The notes below the pieces were generated by a model. The model was not told the origin of the DNA, did no database searches, and was given only the letters and a program-made list of their open reading frames with translations. Shown one piece after another: positions 1 to 8,500 of a stretch of 38,814 nt of DNA; position 1 is the first letter of the stretch; every line of letters starts with the position of its first letter. Both the position numbers and the translations under genes were made by a program. The stretch comes from Williamwhitmania sp. (GTDB lineage: Bacteria; Bacteroidota; Bacteroidia; Bacteroidales; Williamwhitmaniaceae), in assembly GCA_035529935.1 (NCBI GenBank), contig DATKVT010000117.1, positions 1 through 38,814 on the forward strand. The letters are read 5' to 3'.

Positions 1-233
1 CATGCCCATCCCCGTCCGTAGCCTTTACCCGAACTCCGATGCCGGAGCCCGGGACCATGGGGCCTTAATCCGCCTTTCGGCGGGCTATTCCCCAGACGGG
101 GGCAGGTTGCATACGCGTTACGCACCCGTGCGCCGGTCGCCGGCGGGCATTGCTGCCCCCGCTGCCCCTCGACTTGCATGTGTTAGGCCTGCCGCTAGCG
201 TTCATCCTGAGCCAGGATCAAACTCTTCGTTGT
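1..233 (-). rRNA. rrs: 16S ribosomal RNA, 5' portion (gene continues beyond window start)
   Basis: The reverse strand reads AGAGTTTGATCCTGGCTCAG (207-226), the universal 27F site. It is followed by GATGAACGCTAGCGGCAGGC and ACACATGCAAG, as in Bacteroidota 16S rRNA. The 27F site begins at E. coli position 8, which puts the mature 5' end near 233. The fragment covers about the first 230 nt (helices of the 5' domain); the rest lies outside the window. The local GC content is much higher than in the flanking leader, as expected for rRNA. Confidence 0.97.
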
Positions 234-303
234 GAAAAGTTTTTCCTAAAATTTAGTATTCTTAGCGTTTACTATCCTGACTTAAAAGTGCTACTATCCT
301 ATT

Positions 304-323
304 ATTTTGTTGTTCAACAAAAT
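304..323. repeat. Inverted repeat in the 16S leader
   Basis: ATTTTGTTG (304-312) and CAACAAAAT (315-323) form a perfect 9-bp inverted repeat with a 2-nt centre. In RNA about 8 bp could pair around a short loop. It lies in the transcribed leader of the rRNA operon, about 70 nt upstream of mature 16S. It may take part in leader folding or pre-16S processing. A 9-nt direct repeat, TACTATCCT, also occurs nearby at 270-278 and 292-300. Confidence 0.5.
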
Positions 324-341
324 TGTCTATTTCCCAACCAT

Positions 342-350
342 TCAAAGAAC
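342..350 (-). promoter_or_regulatory. boxA-like antitermination element in rRNA leader
   Basis: The minus strand reads GTTCTTTGA between promoter P1 and mature 16S. It resembles the core of the rRNA antitermination boxA (TGCTCTTTA in E. coli). Its place in the leader fits, but the match is partial and no boxB or boxC was identified, so this is tentative. Confidence 0.35.
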
Positions 351-401
351 TTTCATCCCGTTTTGTCCACCAAAACAACTAGTGATTTGGTGAAGCGGGT
401 G

Positions 402-432
402 CAAAGATACATCCTTTTCGGAAACCTCCAAA
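402..432 (-). promoter_or_regulatory. rRNA operon promoter P1 (proximal)
   Basis: On the minus strand a TTTG -33 box (429-432) is followed by a 19-nt spacer and TATCTTTG (402-409). This is an exact match to the Bacteroidota -7 consensus TAnnTTTG. Transcription would start around 395, giving a leader of roughly 160 nt before mature 16S. The sequence downstream of the -7 box (TTTGCACCCGCTTCA) is nearly repeated at the upstream promoter. Confidence 0.85.
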
Positions 433-536
433 AATTATTCGAAATTTTTCGATTTAATTTTTTTTGAGATTGTCTCGCACTGGAGACTCTATTTTGCGAT
501 TATATTAGAGAACATTTTTTTCGCTGAAAGCGGATG

Positions 537-568
537 CAAATATAGGATAGGAGACCCTTTGTACCAAA
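537..568 (-). promoter_or_regulatory. rRNA operon promoter P2 (distal)
   Basis: On the minus strand a TTTG -33 box (565-568) is followed by a 20-nt spacer and TATATTTG (537-544), again an exact TAnnTTTG match. It lies 135 bp upstream of P1. Its initiation region reads TTTGCATCCGCTTTCA, close to that of P1. Tandem promoters of this kind are common for rRNA operons. Confidence 0.82.
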
Positions 569-750
569 TGTTTTAAAAAAATATTAACGTTTTTAACAAA
601 GATTAAAACAAGAATCTGACTATCAACAGATTTTGCTTGGAACACCCTAGTCTCCTTTGGCGATTACAACAATAATATTGATATTTACACCAGTATTTCA
701 CCATAAGTTATATAGGTAATTTTAATCATCAACCACTTAAATTGCTTACA
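569..750. other. Intergenic DNA between rRNA promoters and the glycosyltransferase gene
   Basis: This AT-rich stretch separates two divergent transcription units and must contain the promoter for the gene at 751. I see no convincing TTTG/TAnnTTTG pair on the plus strand. The closest element is TAATATTG (673-680), but the nearest TTTG (656-659) is only 13 nt away. I see no small ORF or RNA gene here. Confidence 0.5.
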
Positions 751-1485
751 ATGCCTGAAAAACTTGTTATCATTCCTACCTACAATGAAAAGGAAAATGC
801 AGAAAACATTATTAGAAAGGTGTTTTCACTTCAGGGCGATTTCCATACCTTAATAATAGATGATGGCTCTCCTGATGGAACTGCACAAATTGTAAAAAAT
901 CTGCAGAATGAATTTTCAGGTAAGCTTCACCTTGTTGAACGAGCAGGAAAACTCGGATTAGGAACTGCTTATATTGCCGGATTTAAGTGGGCCATGGATC
1001 ATGATTATGAGTTTGTTTTTGAGATGGATGCTGACTTTTCACACAATCCCGATGACCTTCTTCGCCTCTACTCCGCCTGCAAAGAGGGCGCAGACATTGC
1101 CGTTGGGTCAAGATACAAAACAGGTGTAAATGTGGTAAACTGGCCCATGTCTCGCGTACTAATGTCCTACTTCGCTTCGGCCTACGTGCGGATTGTTACC
1201 GGCATGGATATTAGAGATACAACTGCGGGTTTTAAATGCTATACCGCTAAGGTTCTTAAGGCCATTGACTTTGACAAGATCAAAATGAAGGGATACGGCT
1301 TTCAGGTAGAAATGAAATTTACAGCGTGGAAGTTAGGGTTTAACATTGTTGAGGTACCCATTATATTTACTGACAGAAAAATAGGTGCGTCAAAGATGAG
1401 CGGTGGAATTTTTGGTGAGGCATTCTGGGGTGTAATTAAGCTAAAGGTTGGAAGCTGGTTCAGAACATACACAAGAAAAGTATAG
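751..1485 (+). CDS. Polyprenol monophosphomannose synthase-like glycosyltransferase (GT2)
   Basis: This is a family 2 glycosyltransferase of the dolichol/polyprenol-phosphate mannose synthase type. It would transfer a sugar from a nucleotide sugar to a membrane polyprenyl phosphate for later use in envelope glycans. The N-terminus has the Rossmann start VIIPTYNEKEN, then IIDDGSPDGT. FEMDADFSHNPDD carries the DXD-type nucleotide-sugar and metal site. GSRYKTG, TAGFKCY and GYGFQVEM are typical of the Dpm1 family. There is no C-terminal membrane domain, so it is the short soluble or peripheral form, about 244 residues. A TTG start at 742 is possible; the ATG at 751 begins directly with the conserved MPEKLVIIPTYNE, so it is preferred. 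It is followed after 20 nt by dihydroorotase, probably in one operon. The sugar donor cannot be told from sequence. Confidence 0.88.
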   Translation: MPEKLVIIPTYNEKENAENIIRKVFSLQGDFHTLIIDDGSPDGTAQIVKNLQNEFSGKLHLVERAGKLGLGTAYIAGFKWAMDHDYEFVFEMDADFSHNPDDLLRLYSACKEGADIAVGSRYKTGVNVVNWPMSRVLMSYFASAYVRIVTGMDIRDTTAGFKCYTAKVLKAIDFDKIKMKGYGFQVEMKFTAWKLGFNIVEVPIIFTDRKIGASKMSGGIFGEAFWGVIKLKVGSWFRTYTRKV

Positions 1486-1505
1486 CAATTATATAAGACT
1501 GAAAT

Positions 1506-2852
1506 ATGGGAAAGTTTTGGCTTAGAAATGCCCTTGTTGTAAACGAGGGTAAAAAGCAGCTGCTGAATATCCTTATTAATGGGGATACTATTTCTGCAAT
1601 AGAGCCCTCGAGCCCATATAGAAATGAAGATTCAATTGAGACAATAGATCTTAAGGGTAAGCTGCTGATACCCGGCATAATTGACGATCAGGTCCACTTG
1701 CGGGAACCCGGACTCACGCACAAGGAGACCATACATGGAGGCTCACTTGCGGCGGCAGCTGGTGGCGTAACCTCCTTTATGGAGATGCCTAATACCAAAC
1801 CACCAACCACCAACCTCGATGAACTTCACAAGAAGTTTGAAATCGCCTCCAAAGATTCGCTGGTGAATTACTCCTTTTATTTTGGGGCAACCAACGACAA
1901 TTCTGAATTAATAGGTGGCCTCGACCCTAAAACCGTATGTGGAATAAAGGTATTCATGGGTTCATCAACGGGCAATATGCTGGTGGACGATGCTAAAACC
2001 CTGAGCGCAATTTTTGCCGAGGCGCCAATGTTGGTAGCAACACACTGCGAGGAAGAATCTATCATCCAAAACAACTTGAAGAGTTTTAGGGCAAAGTATG
2101 GCGAAGACATTCCTTTTAATTACCACCCTTTAATTCGATCGCATGAGGCTTGCATTAGGTCGACCGACAAGGCTGTTGCGCTTGCCAACAGGTATAACAC
2201 TCGGCTCCACGTGCTGCACCTCTCCACAGCCGAAGAACTAGCCCTCTTCACCACTGGTAAGTTGGGTGAAAAAAAGATTACAGCTGAAGTGTGCGTTCAC
2301 CACCTCTGGTTCAACGACACCAACTACGATGCTCTTGGTGCAAAAATTAAGTGGAATCCAGCCATCAAAACTGAGGCTGACAGGATTGCTTTGCTGCGTG
2401 GACTTATTGATGGAAAGCTTGATGTGGTAGCAACAGATCATGCACCCCATACCCTAGAAGAGAAAAATCAGAAATACTTTCAATCTCCTTCAGGAGGCCC
2501 GCAGCTGCAGCACTCCTTGGTGGCAATGCTAGAGCTGGCTAAGCAAGGGTATTTCACCGTAGAGCAGGTTGTTGAAAAGATGTGCCACAACCCTGCAATT
2601 GCATTTCACGTTGAGAAAAGAGGATTTATAAGAGAGGGATACTTTGCCGACCTTGTGGTGGTAGACCTTGACTCGCCTTGGTCGGTCTCGACAAATAATC
2701 TAGCCTACCAATGCGGATGGTCACCATTTGAAGGAACCACCTTTGGCAGCAAGGTGACCCACACCTTTGTTAATGGAAAACTTGTATACCAAAACGGGGC
2801 CTACTCCTACCTCGATGACACCCCAGCTATGGCTCTTACCTTCAATCGCTAA
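1506..2852 (+). CDS. pyrC: Dihydroorotase
   Basis: This amidohydrolase closes carbamoyl-aspartate to dihydroorotate, the third step of pyrimidine synthesis. At 448 residues it fits the long, type I family. The family site occurs here as DDQVHLREPG (residues 60-69), with Gln62 where most homologues have the first metal-binding His; His64 and Arg66 remain. Other expected site residues are visible: Lys148 in KVFMG, His180 in THCEEE, His235 and His238 in HVLHLS, and Asp311-His312 in ATDHAPH. Substrate-contact PNTKP follows GGVTSFMEM. Allantoinase or hydantoinase are the alternatives. The REPG and PNT motifs favour dihydroorotase, and I recall the DDQVH form from Bacteroidota dihydroorotases. The stop codon overlaps the stop of the convergent aspartate kinase gene. 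Confidence 0.92.
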   Translation: MGKFWLRNALVVNEGKKQLLNILINGDTISAIEPSSPYRNEDSIETIDLKGKLLIPGIIDDQVHLREPGLTHKETIHGGSLAAAAGGVTSFMEMPNTKPPTTNLDELHKKFEIASKDSLVNYSFYFGATNDNSELIGGLDPKTVCGIKVFMGSSTGNMLVDDAKTLSAIFAEAPMLVATHCEEESIIQNNLKSFRAKYGEDIPFNYHPLIRSHEACIRSTDKAVALANRYNTRLHVLHLSTAEELALFTTGKLGEKKITAEVCVHHLWFNDTNYDALGAKIKWNPAIKTEADRIALLRGLIDGKLDVVATDHAPHTLEEKNQKYFQSPSGGPQLQHSLVAMLELAKQGYFTVEQVVEKMCHNPAIAFHVEKRGFIREGYFADLVVVDLDSPWSVSTNNLAYQCGWSPFEGTTFGSKVTHTFVNGKLVYQNGAYSYLDDTPAMALTFNR

Positions 2853-4117
2853 AGGGATATCGCTTGATAAGTCCCAGTATCCACCAAAACCCGTAAGGTT
2901 CGTCTGGTTTTTTGGAGCATATAAACCCTTCTACCAGAAGTAATCCTTTCGGCCTCCTCATCACGGAAGTTCCGAATTGTAAAAAGTTCCAGATTCTCGT
3001 TGTAGAGAACGATGAACTTAGCCTTAAGTTCGGCAAGTGCCGGTTGAATGTAGCGCTTAACACCCTCGACCACAACAGAAATGCTAATGGCTGAATTTTG
3101 TATCATGCTAACTTTAACCCTGTTTCTCGAAAGAATGACAAAGACCTCGCTCAGACTCTCCTCCAGCGCAAAAGACAAATCCTTTGGACGGATAGTTATG
3201 AGAACTTGGTTGGGCTTAAGCACGTAGACAGGAACTTCACCTGAAGTTGCCGTGGCATCAATTACTGTTCCATCGGCAGCAGGGTTTACAAACGATTTTA
3301 CAAAAAGCGGTATACTGAGATTTTGCAGCGGCTTAATGGTTTTCGGGTGTATAATCTGAGCTCCAAAATAGGATAGCTCCACTGCCTCTTGATATGAGAC
3401 AGAAGGCAGCAGAACGGTATTGTTAAATAGCTTCGGATCGGCATTCAAAATTCCAGGAACATCCTTCCAAATGGTCACCGATTGAGCATTGGTAACGCTG
3501 GCAAGCACTGCCGCGGTGTAGTCTGAACCCTCCCGTCCCAAAGTTGTAGTGTAACCCTCGGCGTTGCCACCAATAAATCCCTGAATAAGGAGTATTTGTT
3601 CGCTTCTCTCCAACTCCATGCTCATACGCTGTGCCGTTTCATCGAAGTTGACCCCTGCTTCACGGTTGTTGCTGTCGGTAACTATCAGCTTACGGGCATC
3701 TAGCAAATTTATGCTGGCTCCCTCTTGTTTCAGATATCCATAGACTATAGATGTAGAAAGGATCTCTCCATACGAAACCAGCTGGTCGTAGCAAAAGTCA
3801 TAGGAGCCTTTAAGTTTACCAGCCATCAGCGAGCGAATTTCTACAAAAAGTGGTGCTAAAATTGCTTCGGCCTTTGCCGCCGTTAGCAGTCCAGTAGCAA
3901 TAGCATAATGTTCCTGCTCAATTTTAGTAAGTTGCTCCTCCTGGACCTGGCTATTGTCAATATACATATTTAAAAGCGTCTCCAGTGCATTGGTAGTTTT
4001 TCCCAAAGCCGAAACCACCACCATCAACCTACCAGGACAAGCACGAGCTATGTCGTTTAAATTTCTAATTCCCTCTGCTGAGCGAACAGAGGCGCCTCCA
4101 AACTTATAAACTTTCAT
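2849..4117 (-). CDS. lysC: Aspartate kinase (monofunctional)
   Basis: It phosphorylates L-aspartate, the first committed step toward lysine/diaminopimelate, threonine and methionine. Diaminopimelate feeds the peptidoglycan genes downstream. The N-terminal kinase motif KFGGASVRS starts at residue 5. LGREGSDYTAAVLA, IWKDVPGILNADPK and the motif YFGAQIIHPKTI complete the catalytic core. The last 130 or so residues (VLITIRPKDLSFA onward) look like paired ACT regulatory domains, suggesting feedback control by an amino acid. At 422 residues it is a normal stand-alone enzyme with no fused homoserine dehydrogenase. The ATG at 4117 is directly followed by the conserved MKVYKFGGAS, so the start is firm. 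It is transcribed divergently from fbp across a 312-bp gap. Confidence 0.93.
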   Translation of the reverse strand: MKVYKFGGASVRSAEGIRNLNDIARACPGRLMVVVSALGKTTNALETLLNMYIDNSQVQEEQLTKIEQEHYAIATGLLTAAKAEAILAPLFVEIRSLMAGKLKGSYDFCYDQLVSYGEILSTSIVYGYLKQEGASINLLDARKLIVTDSNNREAGVNFDETAQRMSMELERSEQILLIQGFIGGNAEGYTTTLGREGSDYTAAVLASVTNAQSVTIWKDVPGILNADPKLFNNTVLLPSVSYQEAVELSYFGAQIIHPKTIKPLQNLSIPLFVKSFVNPAADGTVIDATATSGEVPVYVLKPNQVLITIRPKDLSFALEESLSEVFVILSRNRVKVSMIQNSAISISVVVEGVKRYIQPALAELKAKFIVLYNENLELFTIRNFRDEEAERITSGRRVYMLQKTRRTLRVLVDTGTYQAISL

Positions 4118-4324
4118 CCTTAAATATCTGTTTTTTGGTAAATGTAATCTAGGTGAATGAAAATAACGACCCTCATGATCTGTTTATTACATCACTATTG
4201 ACCTACAGACCGCTAGCTATAGCGAGTGGCTTGGTTTCCGGTGCAACGGTAGTGGTAAAACAACTGGATTTCATCGTTAGCCAAAACTTTTCGCGATAAC
4301 TATCAGGTTTTCTGAAGTGTTAAA

Positions 4325-4338
4325 CTGTTTTAAAACAG
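4325..4338. promoter_or_regulatory. Perfect 14-bp palindrome, candidate operator upstream of fbp
   Basis: CTGTTTTAAAACAG is perfectly self-complementary and has no loop, the form expected for a site bound by a symmetric dimer. It lies about 30 bp upstream of the putative fbp -33 box and 92 bp upstream of the ATG. The regulator is unknown, and no gene in the window is an obvious candidate. Confidence 0.4.
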
Positions 4339-4367
4339 AGGTAAAGTTGCAATAAATTCTGTGTTTT

Positions 4368-4398
4368 TTTTCATTCCAGCCCAAAATAACTACCTTTA
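4368..4398 (+). promoter_or_regulatory. Putative fbp promoter
   Basis: TACCTTTA (4391-4398) matches the Bacteroidota -7 box TAnnTTTG except for the last base. A T-rich TTTT sits at 4368-4371 after a 19-nt spacer in place of the TTTG -33 box. The predicted start would give a leader of about 25 nt. The match is imperfect at both boxes. Confidence 0.42.
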
Positions 4399-4429
4399 GC
4401 ACACTTTTGAATCCAGCTGGTTTTATGTT

Positions 4430-5449
4430 ATGAAAGGATACAAGATAAAGACCCTAACTGGGTTCATTATTGAACGTCAGGCTGACTTTCCTTACGCAAA
4501 GGGTGAATTAACTAGGCTCCTATACCATGTTGGCGTTGCTGCCAAAATTGTAAACAAGAAGGTCAACAAAGCAGGACTAGTGGACATACTTGGTGAAGCA
4601 GGAGACGTTAACGTTCAAGGAGAAGAGCAGAAAAAGCTCGACGTTTTTGCCAATGACCAGTTCATTGCCACTCTCCGCTCTAGCGGGGAATGCTGTGGAA
4701 TTGCCTCGGAAGAAAATCAGGAGATCATAACCTTCGACGACGATCTAGCAAGAGATGGCAACTATATCTTTTGCATGGACCCCTTAGATGGATCATCGAA
4801 CATTGATGTGAACGTATCCATCGGAACTATTTTTTCCATTTACCGCCGTATAAGCCCCCGTGGAGAGCACGCCACTATAGACGACTTTCTGCAACCGGGC
4901 ACCAAGCAAGTTGCAGCAGGCTACGTTATCTACGGCTCCTCTACCATGCTGGTTTACACCACAGGAAGAGGAGTTTTTGGTTTCACATTGGATGCTTCGA
5001 TTGGTGAATTTTGCCTCAGCCATCACGACATTAAAACCCCTGTTGACGGAGGAATTTATTCCATTAACGAGGGAAATGAGCTAGAATTTCCGCAGGGAGT
5101 TGCAAACTACATTGCATACTGCAAAGCAAGCGACAAGGAGAGCGGAAGACCGTATTCCGCCCGTTATATAGGCTCGCTGGTTTCCGACTTCCACCGGAAT
5201 TTGCTTAAAGGAGGAATATTCATCTATCCCCCTACCCTTAAGGCTCCTGAAGGCAAACTACGGTTGCTCTACGAATGCAACCCCATTGCCTTTCTGGCTG
5301 AGCAAGCTGGAGGGAAAGCCACTACTGGTAGCCAGAGAATTTTGGAGATTATACCCAAATCGTTACACCAGCGAGTTTCGTTTGTCACCGGATCGTTAAA
5401 TATGGTGGACAAGGCCATGGAGTTCATGAATGCCGAACAAAAAAAGTAA
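4430..5449 (+). CDS. fbp: Fructose-1,6-bisphosphatase, class I
   Basis: It hydrolyses fructose 1,6-bisphosphate to fructose 6-phosphate in gluconeogenesis. The class I signatures are present. [13 protein letters not shown] lies near residues 64-76, and EENQ supplies a metal ligand. [23 protein letters not shown] (about 115-137) is the inositol-phosphatase-fold metal site. [22 protein letters not shown] (about 275-296) is the family C-terminal signature. At 339 residues it is full length. Many Bacteroidota instead carry the unrelated, much longer class III enzyme; this one is clearly class I. It is followed after 54 nt by mfd, with which it may be cotranscribed. Upstream lies a candidate promoter and a palindromic site. 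Confidence 0.95.
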   Translation: MKGYKIKTLTGFIIERQADFPYAKGELTRLLYHVGVAAKIVNKKVNKAGLVDILGEAGDVNVQGEEQKKLDVFANDQFIATLRSSGECCGIASEENQEIITFDDDLARDGNYIFCMDPLDGSSNIDVNVSIGTIFSIYRRISPRGEHATIDDFLQPGTKQVAAGYVIYGSSTMLVYTTGRGVFGFTLDASIGEFCLSHHDIKTPVDGGIYSINEGNELEFPQGVANYIAYCKASDKESGRPYSARYIGSLVSDFHRNLLKGGIFIYPPTLKAPEGKLRLLYECNPIAFLAEQAGGKATTGSQRILEIIPKSLHQRVSFVTGSLNMVDKAMEFMNAEQKK

Positions 5450-5503
5450 GTCCTACCCGAAACAGTCAAATGAGCTGCCAGTAAATAACAAAAAATAGTA
5501 TCG

Positions 5504-8500
5504 ATGTCGCAAAGCGACTTTACGTCCCTTTTTTCTAAAAGCACCGCAATTCAAGAGCTGGCAAGAGTATCTGCCGGGGAAAATTCCCATATTTTGCTTA
5601 CAAGCCTTCCAGGCTCGGCTGTGGCACTTGCTGCAGCACATACCATCTCCAACGGAAACTACCTGTTTCTCCTAGGTGATAAAGAGGAAGCCGCGTACCT
5701 ATACAACGACCTGTGCAATCTACTTCCAGCAGAGGAGATTATCTTCTTCCCCTCCAGCTATAAGCGTTCTATCCAGTTTGGAGTTTCTGACCCCTCTGGC
5801 ATAATTCAACGAACTGGAGTTTTAAGCCGGATGAAGCTGTCGCAAAATGATGCCATCGGCCTACGCCTGATTATTGTCTCCTACCCTGAAGCGCTCTCCG
5901 AAAAAATTCCTGCCCAGGAGCAGATGGATAAAAACACCCTAGTGCTCTCAGTAGGCGAGAAAATATCCATTACTTTCACCGTTGAAGTGCTGCAGGAGTA
6001 TGGATTTGAGCGTGTAGATTTTGTTTTTGAACCTGGACAATACTCTGTGCGCGGAGGCATTGTGGATGTTTTTTCCTATTCCAATAGCCGACCCTACCGG
6101 ATCGATTTCTTTGGAGATGAGGTAGAATCCATTCGGGAGTTCGACATCGAATCGCAGCTCTCCAGCAACAAGGTCAACAAGATTGCCATTGTTCCCCACG
6201 TAAGCGCTGAACTCGACGGCGAAAAAATGGTATCGCTACTGAAATATTTGGGCCACAACACCCATATTTGGTTAAAAGATGGAGCGCTCTTCACCGAAAA
6301 AGTTGCTACGCTTTACCAGCTAACGGAGGAGTCGAGAGAGCGTGTGGAGGACAGCCCTGGATGGCGGCATAAAGGCAGCGTGCTAATTACTGACAAAGAT
6401 TTTAAATCAGTAGTTACGAAGAGCCCGCTTGTTGAGTTTGGCCAGCATCCCCTGTTTCGAGATGGGATAACCATTGACTTCAACATGGCTCCACAGCCAT
6501 CGTTCAATAAAAATTTTGACCTTCTTGCCAAGAATCTAGAAGAGTCGAACCAAAACGGATACACCACCTACATCCTTTCTGACAACGAAAACCAAACAAA
6601 ACGTTTGCAGGAGGTAATTGCACAAACCTGTAAGGAACCTGTAACGGTGGAGTTTATCAAGGTAAATATTCACGAAGGGTTTATTGACAAGGAGTTGAAG
6701 CTGGCGTGCTATACCGACCATCAGCTATTTGAACGTTACCATCGATTTAAAATTAAAGGGGAGTATAACCGCAACGAAGCGCTCACAATTCAGGATATTA
6801 ATAACCTGCAACAGGGTGATTATGTGGTGCATATTGACCACGGAATTGGAACCTTCGCCGGACTGGTAAGAACCAATGAGAATGGACGGATCCAGGAGGC
6901 AGTACGGCTTGTGTATCGCGACAGCGACGTGTTGCTTGTAAATATTCACAACCTTCATCGGATTTCAAAATTCAGGGGTAAAGACGGCGAGCCACCCAAA
7001 ATTAATAAGCTTGGCTCCGGAGCATGGCAGAAGCTAAAGCAGACCACCAAGAAAAAGGTTAAGGATATTGCCAAAGACCTCATTGTCCTTTACGCTGAAA
7101 GAAAAGCGCAGCAGGGCTTTGCCTTTTCCGCCGACACATACATGCAGCAGGAGCTGGAAGCTTCGTTCATTTACGATGACACCCCTGACCAACTAAAGAC
7201 TACAAAAACAGTTAAGGAAGATATGGAGCAGGCCATTCCAATGGATAGACTTGTTTGCGGTGATGTTGGCTTTGGGAAGACGGAAATTGCAATCCGCGCC
7301 GCCTTTAAGGCTGTGGCCGATAGCAAGCAGGTGGCCATTTTGGTTCCCACCACCATTCTCGCCCTACAACATTACAAAACATTCAAAAACAGGTTGGCCA
7401 ATTTCCCCTGCAAAATAGACTATGTGAGCCGTCTCCGATCGTCAAAGGAACAAAAAGCCACCCTTGGTGAGGTTGCTGACGGCAAGGTGGATATCATTAT
7501 TGGTACGCATAAGCTGCTGGGAAAGGAGATAAAATTTAAGGACTTAGGGCTACTCGTGATTGATGAGGAGCAAAAATTCGGAGTTAGCGCTAAAGAGAAG
7601 CTACGCCAGCTGAAGAAAAGCGTCGATACGCTAACCCTAACGGCAACACCAATCCCGCGCACGTTGCAATTTTCGCTCATGGGTGCCCGCGACCTGTCTA
7701 TCATTTATACACCACCACCCAATAGATACCCAATTGCCACAGAGCTGCATGTGTTCAACGAGACCATCATCCGCGATGCCATAAACTACGAGCTCGACAG
7801 AGGAGGGCAAGTATTCTTCCTGCACAACAGGGTGGCCAACATTCTAGAAATTGAAAACTACATTAAACGGCTGTGCCCTACTGTAAAAACCATTGTTGCC
7901 CATGGACAGATGGATGGAGCGCTCCTGGAAAAAACAATGCTTGCCTTTATTGAGGGCGAGTACGATGTGCTGGTGTCCACCACCATTATCGAGGCAGGAT
8001 TGGACATTCCAAATGCAAACACCATAATTATTAACAATGCCCACATGCATGGGCTAAGCGACCTGCACCAGCTACGAGGTAGAGTTGGCCGGACAAACCG
8101 AAAAGCCTTCTGCTACCTTCTTGCGCCTCCACCAGCAACACTCACTAGCGAAGCACGCCGACGGCTAAAAGCAATTGAGGAGTTTTCCGACTTAGGCAGC
8201 GGTTTCAACATTGCCATGCAGGATCTCGAAATTAGGGGGGCAGGAAACCTCTTGGGTGGAGAGCAAAGTGGATTTATTGCCGACATTGGGTTTGAAACCT
8301 ACCATAAGATTCTCAACGAGGCCATTCAGGAGATGAAGGAGGAAGAGTTCAAGGATCTCTTTAAGGAGGAGATGGAGAAGCAGCTGGAAGAGGGAACTCA
8401 CAACTTTATTCAGGATTGTCATATTGAAACCGATATGGATATAATGCTACCCGACGGCTATATAGGAAGCACCACCGAAAAAATAAAACTCTACCGCGAA

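Larger units (their letters stand above)
4118..4429. other. Divergent intergenic region between aspartate kinase and fbp
   Basis: This region must hold promoters for both divergent genes. It contains a perfect 14-bp palindrome (4325-4338), a small hairpin CGCTA-GCTA-TAGCG (4211-4224) and a probable fbp promoter. For the aspartate kinase direction the best -7-like element is TACATTTA (minus strand, 4139-4146), with no clear -33 box. I see no small ORF or RNA gene. Confidence 0.5.

Noticed and set aside
2..467. Plus-strand ORFs of 77 and 105 codons at the window start
   Set aside because: They lie antisense to 16S rRNA and its leader and promoters; their openness comes from rRNA composition.
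4211..4224. CGCTA-GCTA-TAGCG hairpin as a terminator
   Set aside because: The stem is only 5 bp, no T-run follows on either strand, and it lies between divergent genes where no terminator is needed.
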